Origin: Saccoglossus kowalevskii
Lineage: Eukaryota; Hemichordata; Enteropneusta; Harrimaniidae
Direction: 5' to 3'
Assembly (NCBI RefSeq): GCF_000003605.2
Contig: NW_003130854.1
Span: 2,300,879 to 2,323,761 of the forward strand
DNA length: 22,883 nt
Shown here in pieces: positions 9,381-19,327 of this stretch. A program made the position numbers and the translations under genes. The notes beneath the pieces were generated by a model that did no database searches, was not told the DNA's origin, and saw only the letters and a program-made list of their open reading frames with translations. Within the stretch, counting starts at the first letter, position 1, and every line of letters begins with the position of its first letter.

Positions 9381-9901
9381 TAATAAAGCTCAATTACCAA
9401 GGGGCAAACGAACAATCACCTAAAATAACTGAATACAATTTTAACGATATGTAATGACAATGTAACAATAATTCCGACGATACAATTATGTATCAGTCTA
9501 CGTTCGTTATAGGATAAATAATCTCACATCTCAATTATCACAATACAAGTATCATCTTATTTCTGTAATGTCTATTCTGTCACATAATTGCCGTAATCAG
9601 AACAACCGGTGTCGTCTGGAGCTGTCTATTCTCACTCGTTGTGCCTCTGGGATGCCAGGTATTACTAGCTATGCCGGAGCCTGTCGCTTATATCCACTTG
9701 AGTAATTTAGATTGACTTTTAAAATAAATTCTTGCGTTCGATTTGTCATATTGGTAAAAACCGAGACACATGTTGTAGTAACCTTTTATTATTGTTATTT
9801 CACCTAAATTGTCATATATAGAATTATTGACATAAGGATCAATTGTGCTTTACATCATTGAGATTTTATTTGTAACTCCCATGGATTTGTGTTTGCAACA
9901 G
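9381..9901. other. Non-coding stretch, possible intron
   Basis: AT-rich, with a GC-richer island at about 9597-9705 that shows no frame. The final bases, TTTGCAACAG at 9892-9901, look like a splice acceptor for the coding relic that follows. Confidence 0.35.
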
Positions 9902-10075
9902 GATCTATAGAGACTGAAAGTGAAAGTAATGAAGGAACAGCTCTGGGGAAAAAATGAGGATAATGTTAAGGAAAAATCCAAACAAGCCAAACGTGCAATG
10001 GACAGAGAAGATTATTCCAAAATTGCTGCAGACAACAACCAAACAAAACGAGTTACAATTATTGAAAGAATATGA
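9902..10075 (+). pseudogene. Possible 5' exon of the broken family gene
   Basis: After an acceptor-like ACAG, the frame reads SIETESESNEGTALGKK to a TGA at 9955-9957. After a frame change it continues NVKEKSKQAKRAMDREDYSK and IAADNNQTKRVTIIERI to a TGA at 10073-10075. The acidic then Lys-rich composition looks like real but decayed coding sequence. It precedes the better-recognised exon at 10397 by about 320 bp and is probably part of the same former gene. I cannot match it to a known domain. Confidence 0.4.
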
Positions 10076-10261
10076 CTACCCCGGTTGATGAGAACAAACA
10101 CAGGACGGGTTAAATGTATTATGACGCCAAGAAACAAATGTAGACCTTAACAACACTGCCTTTTGTTGCTACACTACAGCCTTTCAGAAGTGTTCCAACG
10201 CGTTTCTGGACTATTAATTGGGAAGTTAACATGATGGCCCTGTGATACAAACATGTTTAAA

Positions 10262-10281
10262 GTTGGCAGGTAAAACTGCCA
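10262..10281. repeat. Small hairpin within the putative intron
   Basis: TTGGCAG and CTGCCAA are perfect inverted 7-mers separated by six bases. Two related words, AAGTGTTCCAACGCGTTTC near 10187 and AAGTGTTCCAAACGCTTTTC near 10333, lie on either side about 145 bp apart, hinting at a small insertion or duplication. Confidence 0.35.
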
Positions 10282-10396
10282 ATCGTCTTCCTTCAACATC
10301 TACAATGAATGACATGAATGTACAGCGGCTGTAAGTGTTCCAAACGCTTTTCACTTCATAACAAGGAGTGAAGTTAACTTTTTTTCTTGGGTTCAG

Positions 10397-12238
10397 GGAA
10401 ATGCACCACAAAATTAGCCCAGGATACTTTAGACACATTAAAATCTACCTTGGATGATATTGATGAACGTAGTAAAAAGAAAAAAATCTGCTAGGAATAT
10501 TTCGAAGTTCTTTCTGAAATTAAGACAAATTATGGGCATCTAAATAATGAGAATGGTAAACCTGTAATTGCTATCTTGAACTTTTTCTGTGCGCTACACA
10601 GTTCAGTTCATATGGCAAAGACGTCAAAGACTGTTTCTGTATGTTCAGATGCTGTTAAAGTAGGTAGGGAATCCTTCATGCCTAATGAAACAGGAACTCT
10701 CACTTAGGGTAGACTCTTCTGTAAAGCATACAGAGGTGAAAATGAAGAGTCAGGTTGTTTTTGCAGCTTTAAAACTTCTTGAAAGAGAAATCCTTTCGGT
10801 TCCCTGAGTTCCTTATCCTGGTAATATTTTCAATATTCTGTTTGCTTATGCTGGTCATGTATATTTCGCCATGCTAGGACGAATCGTTTTTAGTTCTGTC
10901 AAGGAAAACGGAATGTGTATTTACTTTACTCAATGAAGGTATCCGTGTTGCTGATTCTAGAGCATTGGGTTTAATTTCTAAGTTTGTGTCTACTTCATTA
11001 TAGGTTGTACTAGACAAAAACTACTATTACCTACAATTAGTTTGTTTTGCATTGAAATGTGGAGGATTCCATGAGGGGCCTGATGGTCTTATTCGAAACT
11101 ATTACAATAAACAAGGATGCTGTTTTGGATGTTTTGATCGTGCACAGTCAAGATTATGATGGTCACACTTGAATTATTCTGGGGTCCTTGTTGTTGCCCT
11201 TGTGAAAATTACTAAAGAAGTTTGAAGATCAGCTTCCTGGTGAACTCAGTGGGCAGACAAGTAGTGTTGATAATCACATGGAGCATATGTATTGGTATCT
11301 AGATCAACTCGTGCATTTCCGGTCAATTATAACGGTATTGGCAACAGAGGCCTCTGCTATGTTTCTTATGAAGACTGTTGAGTGGTTATCTCGGGATGAT
11401 GAGTCAAAAATTGGTTGCTGTTACCAGAAGGGAAGTGAAGTCTCTCTGTGTTGCATCTCAGAAGAGAAAGCGGTTAATCCAATAAGAAGTAGAGACCATC
11501 ATACGATTTTTATGGTCTCTGGCAACTATGTTACAATCAATGCACTCAAATACAGAGAAAGAACAAGCTCTGAAACACAACAATGTATTGAATCAGGATG
11601 CAGAAGACAAATCGGTCTTCAGTTATTCTCATAAACAGGACAGCAAGCGAATTAACTTGTCCTGGAATGAATTGGCCAGTAATGTTAAAGCATTATTATC
11701 ATAAGTGCGATCTGTCAGATACACAAGACCCAGAAACCTCTTTGCTTGTCGACAAAAAGTTTGAAGAAGGTGGGAAATTGGTAGATTACAGGGGCAAAGT
11801 TCCTTCACAGGTGTGATCAGAATAGACATGCTCAGTAATGAACATACTTAATCAATAACTCGATATCTCACTAACTAAATAAGTATGTATAAATGTGATT
11901 TCTTTTTAAGTTAACAAGTACATGAACAGTATCTCAAGTATCATGAATTTAAATTATTTTAAGGCGATTCATTGTCATACATTATACCAGTCATTTATGC
12001 ATTTACATTGTAGCCATTGGTGGTCTCATTGAATCATTATACCTTTTATGTGGTAATATTTTAACCCATGGCAGTTGTCTGTGGCACCTCAATAATTTTA
12101 CTTTATTAAAATATTCCAGGTGCCTTGATTCCCGAAATGGTATAATATATAGTGTATGAAGGTGACAAAGTAGATGCAGTATACGCTTACACGTTACAAA
12201 ATGAAATGAAGAATGGAGACGTAGAAATATTAGTTTGA
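10397..12238 (+). pseudogene. Broken gene of a multi-copy uncharacterised metazoan protein family
   Basis: Coding sequence can be followed across frames by landmarks I know from large families of uncharacterised proteins predicted in cnidarian, mollusc and fish genomes (from memory). In order: LNFFCALHSSVH (~10570), RLFCKAYRGENEESGCF (~10710), GNIFNILFAYAGHVYF (10820), VADSRALGLISKFV (~10950), FEDQLPGELSG (11221), ITVLATEASAMFLMKTVEWL (~11330), LKHNNVLNQDAEDKSVFSYS (~11570), WNELASNVKALL (~11663), LVDKKFEEGGKLVDYRGKV (~11750), then, after an intron, VP-stop-FPKWYNI (12120) and MKNGDVEILV (12209-12235) before TGA. In-frame stops lie at 10492, 10705, 10780, 11001, 11157, 11483 and 12126, and at least six frame shifts are needed, so it is dead. 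The C-terminal tail resembles a Tudor- or SAWADEE-like module in intact relatives. Function is unknown; the multi-copy spread may mean a transposon-associated gene. Confidence 0.7.
11811..12119 (+). other. Intron of the broken family gene, phase 0
   Basis: The frame ending GKVPSQ stops at CAG 11808-11810, followed by GTGTGA. Coding resumes after TATTCCAG with GTG CCT, so the join gives SQ-VP in frame, as expected from relatives that read SQVPGFP. The intron is 309 bp with GT-AG ends. Its survival argues that this copy arose by DNA-level duplication, not by retroposition of a spliced mRNA. Confidence 0.6.
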
Positions 12239-12255
12239 TTTATGATTTTATTGTA

Positions 12256-12261
12256 AATAAA
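12256..12261 (+). terminator. Poly(A) signal AATAAA of the broken gene
   Basis: An AATAAA begins 18 bases after the terminal TGA (12236-12238). A second one is present at 12394-12399. The close spacing supports the placement of the gene end. Confidence 0.5.
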
Positions 12262-12827
12262 TGTCAGTTTTATCTCTTGTATAGAAGATGTTAAAGTGAC
12301 TACTATTTGGAACATTGGGATGTTGAAACATGTGGGTGTGCTAATCTGAGTACCCCTTGATTTGTGTCATATATGTGTATTAAGGTTTTTGTGAATAAAC
12401 TGTCCATTTGGCATTTTACGTGCAATTTATATGTCGTTATGGGACCCATTCGAATTTGATGTAACATGTTTAACTTCAAATCACAATCGAAGTATTAGTC
12501 TGAATAGGATAAACACAGTAATAGCAATCGTGTTGGCAATTTATCTCATAATAATCAAATGTCATACAACATATCGTTTTTGCTGTATTATTGTGCACTT
12601 CAGTCACCAAGGGAGTTGCTATGTCCCAAATAATTAAGTTGTTTGAAATGATTACATGTATATTACAAGTATAACCAATGTAATTTGAATAATATTTGGC
12701 AGATAAGCCGTTCAGGAGAAGTGACAAATGGAAACACAAACGGACGGACAACGGACAGTTGCCCACATTCCAACAACCCACTATGTTGCTGTAAAACCTC
12801 TTAAAGCCTTAACTATGTTAACGCTAT

Positions 12828-12845
12828 AAACAAACAAACAAACAA
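12828..12845. repeat. Microsatellite (CAAA)n
   Basis: Four AAAC units in tandem. Confidence 0.7.
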
Positions 12846-13300
12846 TTACAAAAGTTATAGTTCGGGAAGTGGTCTTAGACGAAACTACCAACCTGCACCT
12901 GAAATGCTCTGAATAAATTACATATTACAAGTGTCTGTTATATCTACTATAGGTCCACCAACATCAGTTCACTCAAACTTTTAACCAATGTCAGGTTTGA
13001 TTGAAACGTAATTTGAAAAGGTATCAGTATGGTTCTGTGTAAAATAAACAAAGTAAAGACATATCAGTTACAATGGTAATTTACAAGGCATGTTCACACA
13101 AATAAATTTGAATTAATGAATAAGAAATGCATCAGGAATGTCAACATTTATTGAGATGCGTAAATAGAGTTTATTGCATCGAGTACATTGCGATTGCCTG
13201 ACTCATTTAATCATTTAATACGCGTTTACAATCACAAATATATCTAATATTCAAGCAAATAATTAGGAAAAGGCCAGAACACGTGGTGGTCTATGTCCGT

Positions 13301-13319
13301 AAACAAAACAAAACAAAAC
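13301..13319. repeat. Microsatellite (AAAAC)n
   Basis: Nearly four AAAAC units in tandem. Confidence 0.7.
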
Positions 13320-13520
13320 GTAGAGTACAACTGCACAGCGAATGTTTGAAACTGAAATTTCAACACGAAAAGGCGCAATTGACAAACATATAGCATTACG
13401 ATTACTGCACGCGCATTATATATTCATTGCTAATTGATGGAGCACATGAAATGACTGCTGTACCGTACCGTGTTGGACATTACACAAAAGCAATGAAAAA
13501 ATCAAACAAATAACACTCAC

Positions 13521-13700
13521 CTAAGATAGTGACACTATCTAGGCTGGTAATGGCAAAGTTTCACACACTCAGCACGGGCATCAAGTTAAACCAGGAACAC
13601 CAAATACAGTACTGCAGAAGTCATACTGAACTGAGCACACTGCACCACAGTGTCAAGCAATATTATTTGCATAACAATGCACAGTGGGAAAACTGCCAGA
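13521..13700 (-). promoter_or_regulatory. Possible minus-strand non-coding first exon with splice donor and octamer
   Basis: ACTCACCT at 13515-13522 is, on the minus strand, AGGTGAGT, a consensus 5' splice donor. Upstream of it on that strand lies ~170 bp of less AT-rich sequence with stops in frame, as in a 5' UTR exon, and an octamer ATGCAAAT at 13668-13675. Just inside the donor is a perfect inverted repeat, AGATAGTG and CACTATCT around one base (13524-13540). The evidence is only motif-level. Confidence 0.25.
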
Positions 13701-16388
13701 GCACCTGTGAGCACAGTTGGTCAATCACCACGCAACTAAAGGCACTTGCACATGGTGTATATTCACTATGTTTGAATGTCTTTTCGATCTTTTTTGGTAA
13801 ACTAATACTGACAAGATTAGCAATAATTAAACAATAGTGCACACATGTGACGTATCAATTACACATACTGTCACTTGTATGCCTCGGGATAGATCCGGTT
13901 TATAGCTACGTTCACTGATTACTTGGAGACAATGACATAATGTGGTTACCGCTTACACGGTCAATTACTCACATTAAATTACACGCACTAAGGCTAAATT
14001 GTATTCCAAACCAGATGCAAAAGTAGTCGCATTGCATGGGCAATTAAATATTCCTTTTTGTGTGCAGAGCTGTTTTATTGTTTCGACTCTTTTCACGGTT
14101 TCAAATGTTTATTTATAGCTCTGACGTATTCATGAACGTGTCTTTATCTCGCTATGATGAAAGTAGCGAATGCTTTATCAACTCCTCAAAATTTCAGTTA
14201 ATTTTAATTATTTTGCGGTAAAATGTGCCCACCAAACTCCGATATTGAACAATTTACCCCCCTCCCCCATTACCATATTAAAGGAGGTTGTTTTGCCAAA
14301 AAAGGTTTAAAACTAGTTCTTCAAACGACATATCATGACATGTGCCCGATTTCAATTCATTTTTAGTCATTTCACTAAACATTATGTGTGCTATAAAGAT
14401 ATAACAAACAATTCTCAACACATTCAACATGTTACAGATTTCCGTTTTGGAGCTTTTTTTTTAAGCACACATGTCATTATTCAGTCTGGTATCTATGAAT
14501 GTAACAGAAGCGTCAGAATTTTTAGCAATCATTTTATGGAAATATGCGCAAATTCAATGTCCCAATATGTCCCAATATATCCCAATATCCAAAATTTCTA
14601 TCCACCTTTACTCACTCTGGTAAGTTTATTTTTTTTATAATTGTTGTCGGAAACTGTTTATCAATATGTACATATTCCACGAATATAAAATAGAAGTCCC
14701 GATACAGTCCCTGTATATAGACACACCTAGAGTCATGCTGTTAAAAAATCGAAACTTTAGCGAAAAATACATAAATCACTGTAAATTAAATCGTTTCCAA
14801 ACCTCACTTCTGCATAATTTGCAAGACTTCGTGTAAGTATAGTTTTATTGTGAAAAATATTGCAAAAATGTTCATTTAATTTACTTTTAATTATTTAAAC
14901 AGTAATCAGTCGGTTTAAGTGAGAGTAATAGCAATTTATTATGATAATAAGATATACTGGGCGAATAAGTATGCAAATTAGCTATGCTTTCAACTTGAGT
15001 TGTACAGTTGGTCAGAGGAGTTCAAACTTAGAAATCTGCTAAGCTATATTGGGTGAATGTTTGAACACACAGTCTGGAAGCCTTTCAAAATTAAGAACCG
15101 CAGCGGTGATAATGCTGATATGGTTGGTGGTGAATTTTCGAAATAGATACTCATTTGATTGGGCTCATGTGTTACTGTGAGCTTTTAATTAACTCTGTGT
15201 GAACCCAGGGAAGTGCAACAACTGTAATGTCAGAATATGTCGCAACACAGTAAATGTCTTATGTTACTTTTATGCGCGGAATTTATATCAGTGATTTCCC
15301 AAATGTGACCAAAAAATAATTACTGGGCTATGCAGTGATTTATTTGAGTTGTGCCCTATGTTTTTTTCACATGAAACTTTGATGTATGTGAAAATTTGAC
15401 TTTTGTTAAAAATGTATGCTCCCCAGGCGGTTTGCTCCTAACTTGGTACCTCCCTGGAGATTTGTTCAATTAACGTTTGTACTGAATCGAAACAACAAGA
15501 ATCCATGACAATAACGACTGGGACCACTATGAATCAAAGCGAGACTATGCTTGCTGCATTAAGTTAGACACGTGCGAGAAGATTGGATTAAACTATTCAG
15601 ATTTGGCTACATTTTATAGTGCTGATTTGCAATCCATTGGAACTAAAATATATTTCTGTATAAAGAAGCTATCTTTAATTTGGTTCAATACGTCATCGGG
15701 ATACACCCTTGCTGTGTTGTACAAGCCATGCATGACTATTCCCTCCTTGAGCTTGTGTGTTAAGAGATACTTGGAACATTAACATTCACGTCATGTCATA
15801 GGGTAATTTTCCTCACAATGTTTGGTGGCAGCCGTGGGAATTGTAACAAGTAATAAATTCAAAAACGAAAACTTTACAAAAGCAACTAAGCCCTATGGAA
15901 GCCCAACGGGCAGATACGAAAGTGGAATGAAAACAAGACCAGATAGAGAACACAGAGTATTTCCAAGTAGCGTGTAAGAGCAATAGCTAAGTGACATGGT
16001 GCACGTTATGAAACTGAACTTTGTTCATAACCGTCAGAAATTACAAAAATAAACCCCACGATTAGAAACACATATTGACATGATTATTTAGTGGTAATAA
16101 TGAGCGCCGTGTAGTGTGTTCTGATTGCATGTGTCATTAATAACAAATACCTATACTAGTCAATATTAAGCCATTGTTCATGACACTGTATTGTTCATTA
16201 AGACAATAGCTGTCTTACATCCAGATATAATGATTGAAGCCTGTCAAATATATTCCTGTGAAGCATCGCGTAGCGAAATGAACTCAATTTGATATCATAA
16301 CACGAGCAATAGCCAAAAACTCTGCTGCCATTTATCCGCAACAAATTTCAAAACACCAAAAAGACGTTGGCAACTTCATTTGTACAAT
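13701..16388. other. Long non-coding stretch
   Basis: AT-rich without a supported gene. Around 15300-15430 the sequence resembles UTR or an old repeat. An ATG-less open frame at 15486-15782 (98 codons, including DNNDWDHYESKRDYACC) is of moderate quality but has no splice or homology support. A three-unit 10-bp tandem is at 14560-14589. Confidence 0.4.
14560..14589. repeat. Three-unit tandem TCCCAATATN
   Basis: Units TCCCAATATG, TCCCAATATA and TCCCAATATC follow each other without gaps; they differ only in the last base. Confidence 0.7.
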
Positions 16389-16394
16389 TTTATT
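16389..16394 (-). terminator. Poly(A) signal for the minus-strand exon candidate
   Basis: TTTATT on the plus strand reads AATAAA on the minus strand, 24 bases past the stop codon at 16418-16420. The position suits a short 3' UTR. Confidence 0.4.
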
Positions 16395-16417
16395 GACACA
16401 AAATGACAGACATGAAT

Positions 16418-16582
16418 CTACTTCAATGATGGCTGAAGTGACGGTTGATTGTATTTTCGTTTGTCATTCTGCACAAAACACCGTGCACCATATGTGGTTT
16501 GTACTGTAGAACACAAAACGTGTCGACCGCAGTACGTCACGTGATCGCATTCGAATCGAACTGACGCTCTAAATTCGAGGTA
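16418..16582 (-). CDS. Candidate terminal coding exon, Cys-rich tail, possibly ZP-like
   Basis: On the minus strand an acceptor-like TTGCAATTTTCAG (AG at 16583-16584) precedes 54 codons ending in TAG. The peptide starts YLEFRASVRFECDHVTYC and goes on with GRHVLCSTVQTTYGARC, then a Lys-, Asn- and Pro-containing tail ending PSLQPSLK. Four or five cysteines in a spaced pattern, a normal composition and the nearby AATAAA make a real last exon plausible. The VxFECxVxxC-like pattern recalls the final strands of zona pellucida (ZP) domains, which are frequent in extracellular invertebrate proteins; this resemblance is weak. The GC and CpG content is higher than in the flanks. I could not identify a preceding exon. 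Confidence 0.4.
   Translation of the reverse strand, partial: YLEFRASVRFECDHVTYCGRHVLCSTVQTTYGARCFVQNDKRKYNQPSLQPSLK
16536..16545. promoter_or_regulatory. GTCACGTGAT E-box within the exon candidate
   Basis: GTCACGTGAT matches the MiT/TFE-type (CLEAR) palindrome GTCACGTGAC at nine of ten bases. It lies inside the candidate exon, so it may simply reflect coding sequence. Confidence 0.15.
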
Positions 16583-16584
16583 CT

Positions 16585-17069
16585 GAAAATTGCAACAATT
16601 TTTTGAAAACTGTGACAAACTTGGCGAATATAAGTCCGACCCGAAATATTATGTTATAGCTGTTCATTCAGAACGCAGTACACAATGATGAACACGGGAT
16701 ACTTAGCAAGTTATACAAAGTCAAGGAAAATAAAACACAAACAATGAATTTGGAACAGATGTTGCCTTTTTAACTGTTTACACCATTTGATTTGATTGTT
16801 GCTATATACAGCATATTATCATTAGGTTCTCACCGAAAGTGAATACATATTTATGTTTTAAATTTAAATTGTATAATCAATAGGTAATCCTGCTTGACTG
16901 TATAGTTTCCGACATATATATACGGCGATTGTATTTGCCTTCTGTAATAACAAGACTCCAAACATATAATAGGGTGATAATAATAAATGCAATGTTGCAG
17001 TTTGTCTGACATATGTCAACATTTGGTTGTGCAAGTATTTGAGTTACTAGCGTTCTCATTACAGCTGTC
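16585..17069. other. Non-coding stretch upstream of the TE cluster
   Basis: AT-rich, no gene supported. A 74-codon minus-strand frame (16877-17101) has a few cysteines but no splice or motif support and overlaps the direct repeat that follows. Confidence 0.35.
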
Positions 17070-17290
17070 TTGCAAAGTTCGGTCATTGGACATTGTCGCA
17101 ATATTCACAAAGCACACATTCCCACTAACGCTCGTTAATCACATTCAACGCGGTATAATGTTATATGAGCTATTCTATATTAATGTTAAAGACAATAAAT
17201 CAGAAATAATTTCCCATATGATGCATGATTGTTACAGATGTGTCTCACTCTGATTTATATAGGTTTTTCAGTACAAGTCCGAGATCAAAT
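17070..17290 (+). repeat. Diverged direct repeat, copy 1
   Basis: Matches 19328-19580 in the same orientation. Shared anchors in order: AAAGTTC (17074 and 19332), CATTGT with TATTCAC, CGGTATA (17151 and about 19418), CTATATTAATGT (17175 and 19458), ATAAATC, GTTACA, TGATTTAT and AAGTnCGnGATC (17274 and 19564). The offset grows from 2258 to 2290 through small indels. No protein is encoded. Confidence 0.65.
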
Positions 17291-17384
17291 CAATATTGTA
17301 CAAGAGTTAACCTTACTATCGGTAACATCTGAGCGTAGCTGGTATCTGAATAGGCTCATTAATCGAGGGTTTCAGATTGATTTT

Positions 17385-17451
17385 GGAGGGGCGACGCCCC
17401 CCCCCCCCATGATTTTTTCAAGGGCGATCGCCCCCTTTGCCGCCGCCACTG
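17385..17451 (-). mobile_element. GC-rich terminus of a hAT-like DNA transposon
   Basis: On the minus strand the segment begins CAGTGGCGGCGGCAAAGGGG, which resembles the CAGTGGCGG-type ends common in animal hAT elements and their non-autonomous derivatives. It contains two palindromes, GGGCGATCGCCC (17422-17433) and GGGCGACGCCC (17389-17399), and a run of 12 C (17397-17408). This is the most GC-rich spot of the window. The opposite end and a clear 8-bp target duplication are not found, so it is probably a truncated copy. Confidence 0.4.
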
Positions 17452-17889
17452 AACAATGTTTAATTTTAATTTTAAAGTGCTGCCATACGTCAACCAGGGA
17501 CAGGACTTGACATGCACGGTCTGAGGCTCGGTATACACTTACTATAATGTTTTGATTTTTTTCAAAAACAAAGCTGTGAGTTTACATATGCCAATACACT
17601 GTGGTTTCCACCCTCCCTGTCAAATAGAATTTACCACTGCTCTTACACAAACTATCAAACTATGAATTTAATCGTAATATTCTGAAATGATTCTACTCTT
17701 ACTTATCATACAGGACGCAGCGTGTGACCATCAAAGTACGGATCACTGTTTTTCTTGGTGCACTGTAAAATCGGGTGTTCGCCAAGGTTTACAGTTAGAG
17801 CCCATTTTGTGTTATACGTCAACAATCCCCAGTATCGACTATATGTAGACGACTCTAAAATATACAGACAAATCACTAATACTGTAATA

Positions 17890-18320
17890 TGAGGTCATTA
17901 CGAGGATACTGCAAAGTATGCACGAAGACAGTACAGCGGAAGTATCGACCGACTGCGTCAAACCCTGGAGCAGCCGTGTTTGTTTGTTATTATTAGAGGG
18001 CGCTTACGCGCGTAATCGTTCCATATTTGGAATTCGCGTTTCCTAATCCGGTAGGAGGAAAATTCCCAGTGCGATACTGCAAAATTGCGGCACGTTGTAA
18101 CCTATGTCGTTACAGTGACAGATATATAATAATACCATTTATTTTAACTGTCAATTAGTTTCCCTCACTAAGTTTAATGTTCTTGTAGAGAATCAATAAG
18201 TTTTATAGTTATTCTACACTTCCACGTTGATTTAAATTTTATGCAATTGAAAACGAGTGAATAATTAATGATTTTACAATATTAATGACTGTAATTTACT
18301 GCAACAAGACTTTTATAAAA
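17890..18320. other. Extra sequence inside the LINE relic
   Basis: About 430 bases separate YVDDSKIYRQI from the next LINE landmark, roughly twice what intact relatives need. Part of it is GC-richer with a perfect 12-bp palindrome, TTACGCGCGTAA at 18005-18016. A secondary insertion is likely, but I see no terminal repeats that would define it. Confidence 0.35.
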
Positions 18321-19090
18321 ATTTAGGCCTGGAGTACAAAACATTAGAACAGTTAAACTAAAAGAAGTACGTGCCAGTATCATTCATATATCATTCATTT
18401 GCACAAACTTATCCAATGTTTCAACAGTTAAAGACCTGCGTGTTCATTTCACCCACAATCCGAACTTCTGTGCTCATTGCAGTGCAATTGTTTTGAAGGC
18501 TTTAAATTGTTTTGTCAAACAAATGAACAACATATTAAATATACCAGCACTATTATATATTGTACATTACTAATATCTGAAGCCAGCTTAGGTATGGGTC
18601 TGAAGTCTGGTTTCCTAGCCAACAGTAACTCGTTAATTCAGAGAGTTCAACGCAAGGTTTTAAATATTTTTGTATATATATTTTTTTAGATAAATCGATT
18701 ACTCTACCACAAACTAAGTTGACCTTTGTAGTTTTGTTTTTTTGTTTCAATTATATTTCGCTTCGAAGGCGTGGAAATTTTTCAGATTGACGTTTTTCTT
18801 GAAATTTATGTTTTCTTATAATAAATGGCCGGTCATTTTAAATAGTATTCGTTTACATATTCATGTTTATTGTCCATTGTCAGTCTCTACGCTATTCTAA
18901 CAGAGTTAACGTATTAAATACAATTCTGACCAACATATTGTATTTTTAATCTCACTCGCCCTGGAACTTTCTACGTGACATTATATTCTACGCTTCATTT
19001 ATGCTATACTTGTTAGTATTTCATGATTATTTTAGTACTGTATGTTTTAACAAGAAGTATAATTTGGCGAAAGCTCGTTGTTCCTATGGG

Positions 19091-19117
19091 AAATAAATAA
19101 ATAAATATATAAATAAA
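19091..19117. repeat. (TAAA)n tail of the LINE
   Basis: AAATAAATAAATAAAT followed by ATATAAATAAA. It contains the terminal stop of the LINE frame and marks the probable 3' end of the element. Confidence 0.6.
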
Positions 19118-19327
19118 CTAGCTGTTTTGGCCTCCACACTTCTCCGTTTGCTGCTTCAGGTTTCAATTTCAACTTAACGATCCCAAAATTGTTATACCTA
19201 GGACAATTTAATTTATCGGTGTCCTCTATATGACCTATCATATTCGTTTTCACTCATGATGTTCTTTCGGGGAAAACCAAGGTTTTCTGCACTATTCACT
19301 TCCAACTGCAATGGTATCGTCTGTTTT

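Larger units (their letters stand above)
12262..13523. other. Non-coding stretch with short simple repeats
   Basis: AT-rich with no gene. It contains a (CAAA)n tract at about 12828-12845 and an (AAAAC)n tract at 13301-13319. A 101-codon minus-strand frame at 12476-12781 has no motif and is probably chance. Confidence 0.45.
17636..19117 (+). mobile_element. Decayed LINE (non-LTR retrotransposon), CR1/Jockey-like
   Basis: Reverse-transcriptase landmarks of the Jockey/CR1 type appear in the right order, across frame shifts and stops: LLLHKLSNYEFNRNILK (17640-17687), FYSYLSYRTQRVTIK, then SGVRQGLQLEPIL (17771), LYVN, and the catalytic YVDDSKIYRQI (YVDD at 17842-17853). After a gap come VSTVKDLRVHF and HCSAIVLKALN (~18415-18510), YGSEVWFPSQQ (18593-18625), LIQRVQRKVLNIF (~18633), LRRRGNF and finally WNFLRDIIFYASFM (18962) to NLAKARCSYGK with a TAA at 19094. 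That stop lies inside a (TAAA)n tract, as in LINEs whose 3' end is a short tandem tail. The TGA at 17688 replaces the usual Trp before F-S-Y-L. The 5' half of the ORF (endonuclease, ORF1) is absent, as in 5'-truncated copies. Confidence 0.8.

Noticed and set aside
15486-15782. 98-codon frame without ATG, containing DNNDWDHYESKRDYACC
   Set aside because: Composition is fair, but there is no convincing acceptor or donor and no family match; frames of this length are expected by chance in a window of this size.
13674-17459. AACAATGC before CAGTGG near 13674 as the missing left end and target duplication of the hAT-like terminus
   Set aside because: The duplication has a mismatch, an extra base intervenes, and the inner terminal sequences do not match beyond CAGTGG.
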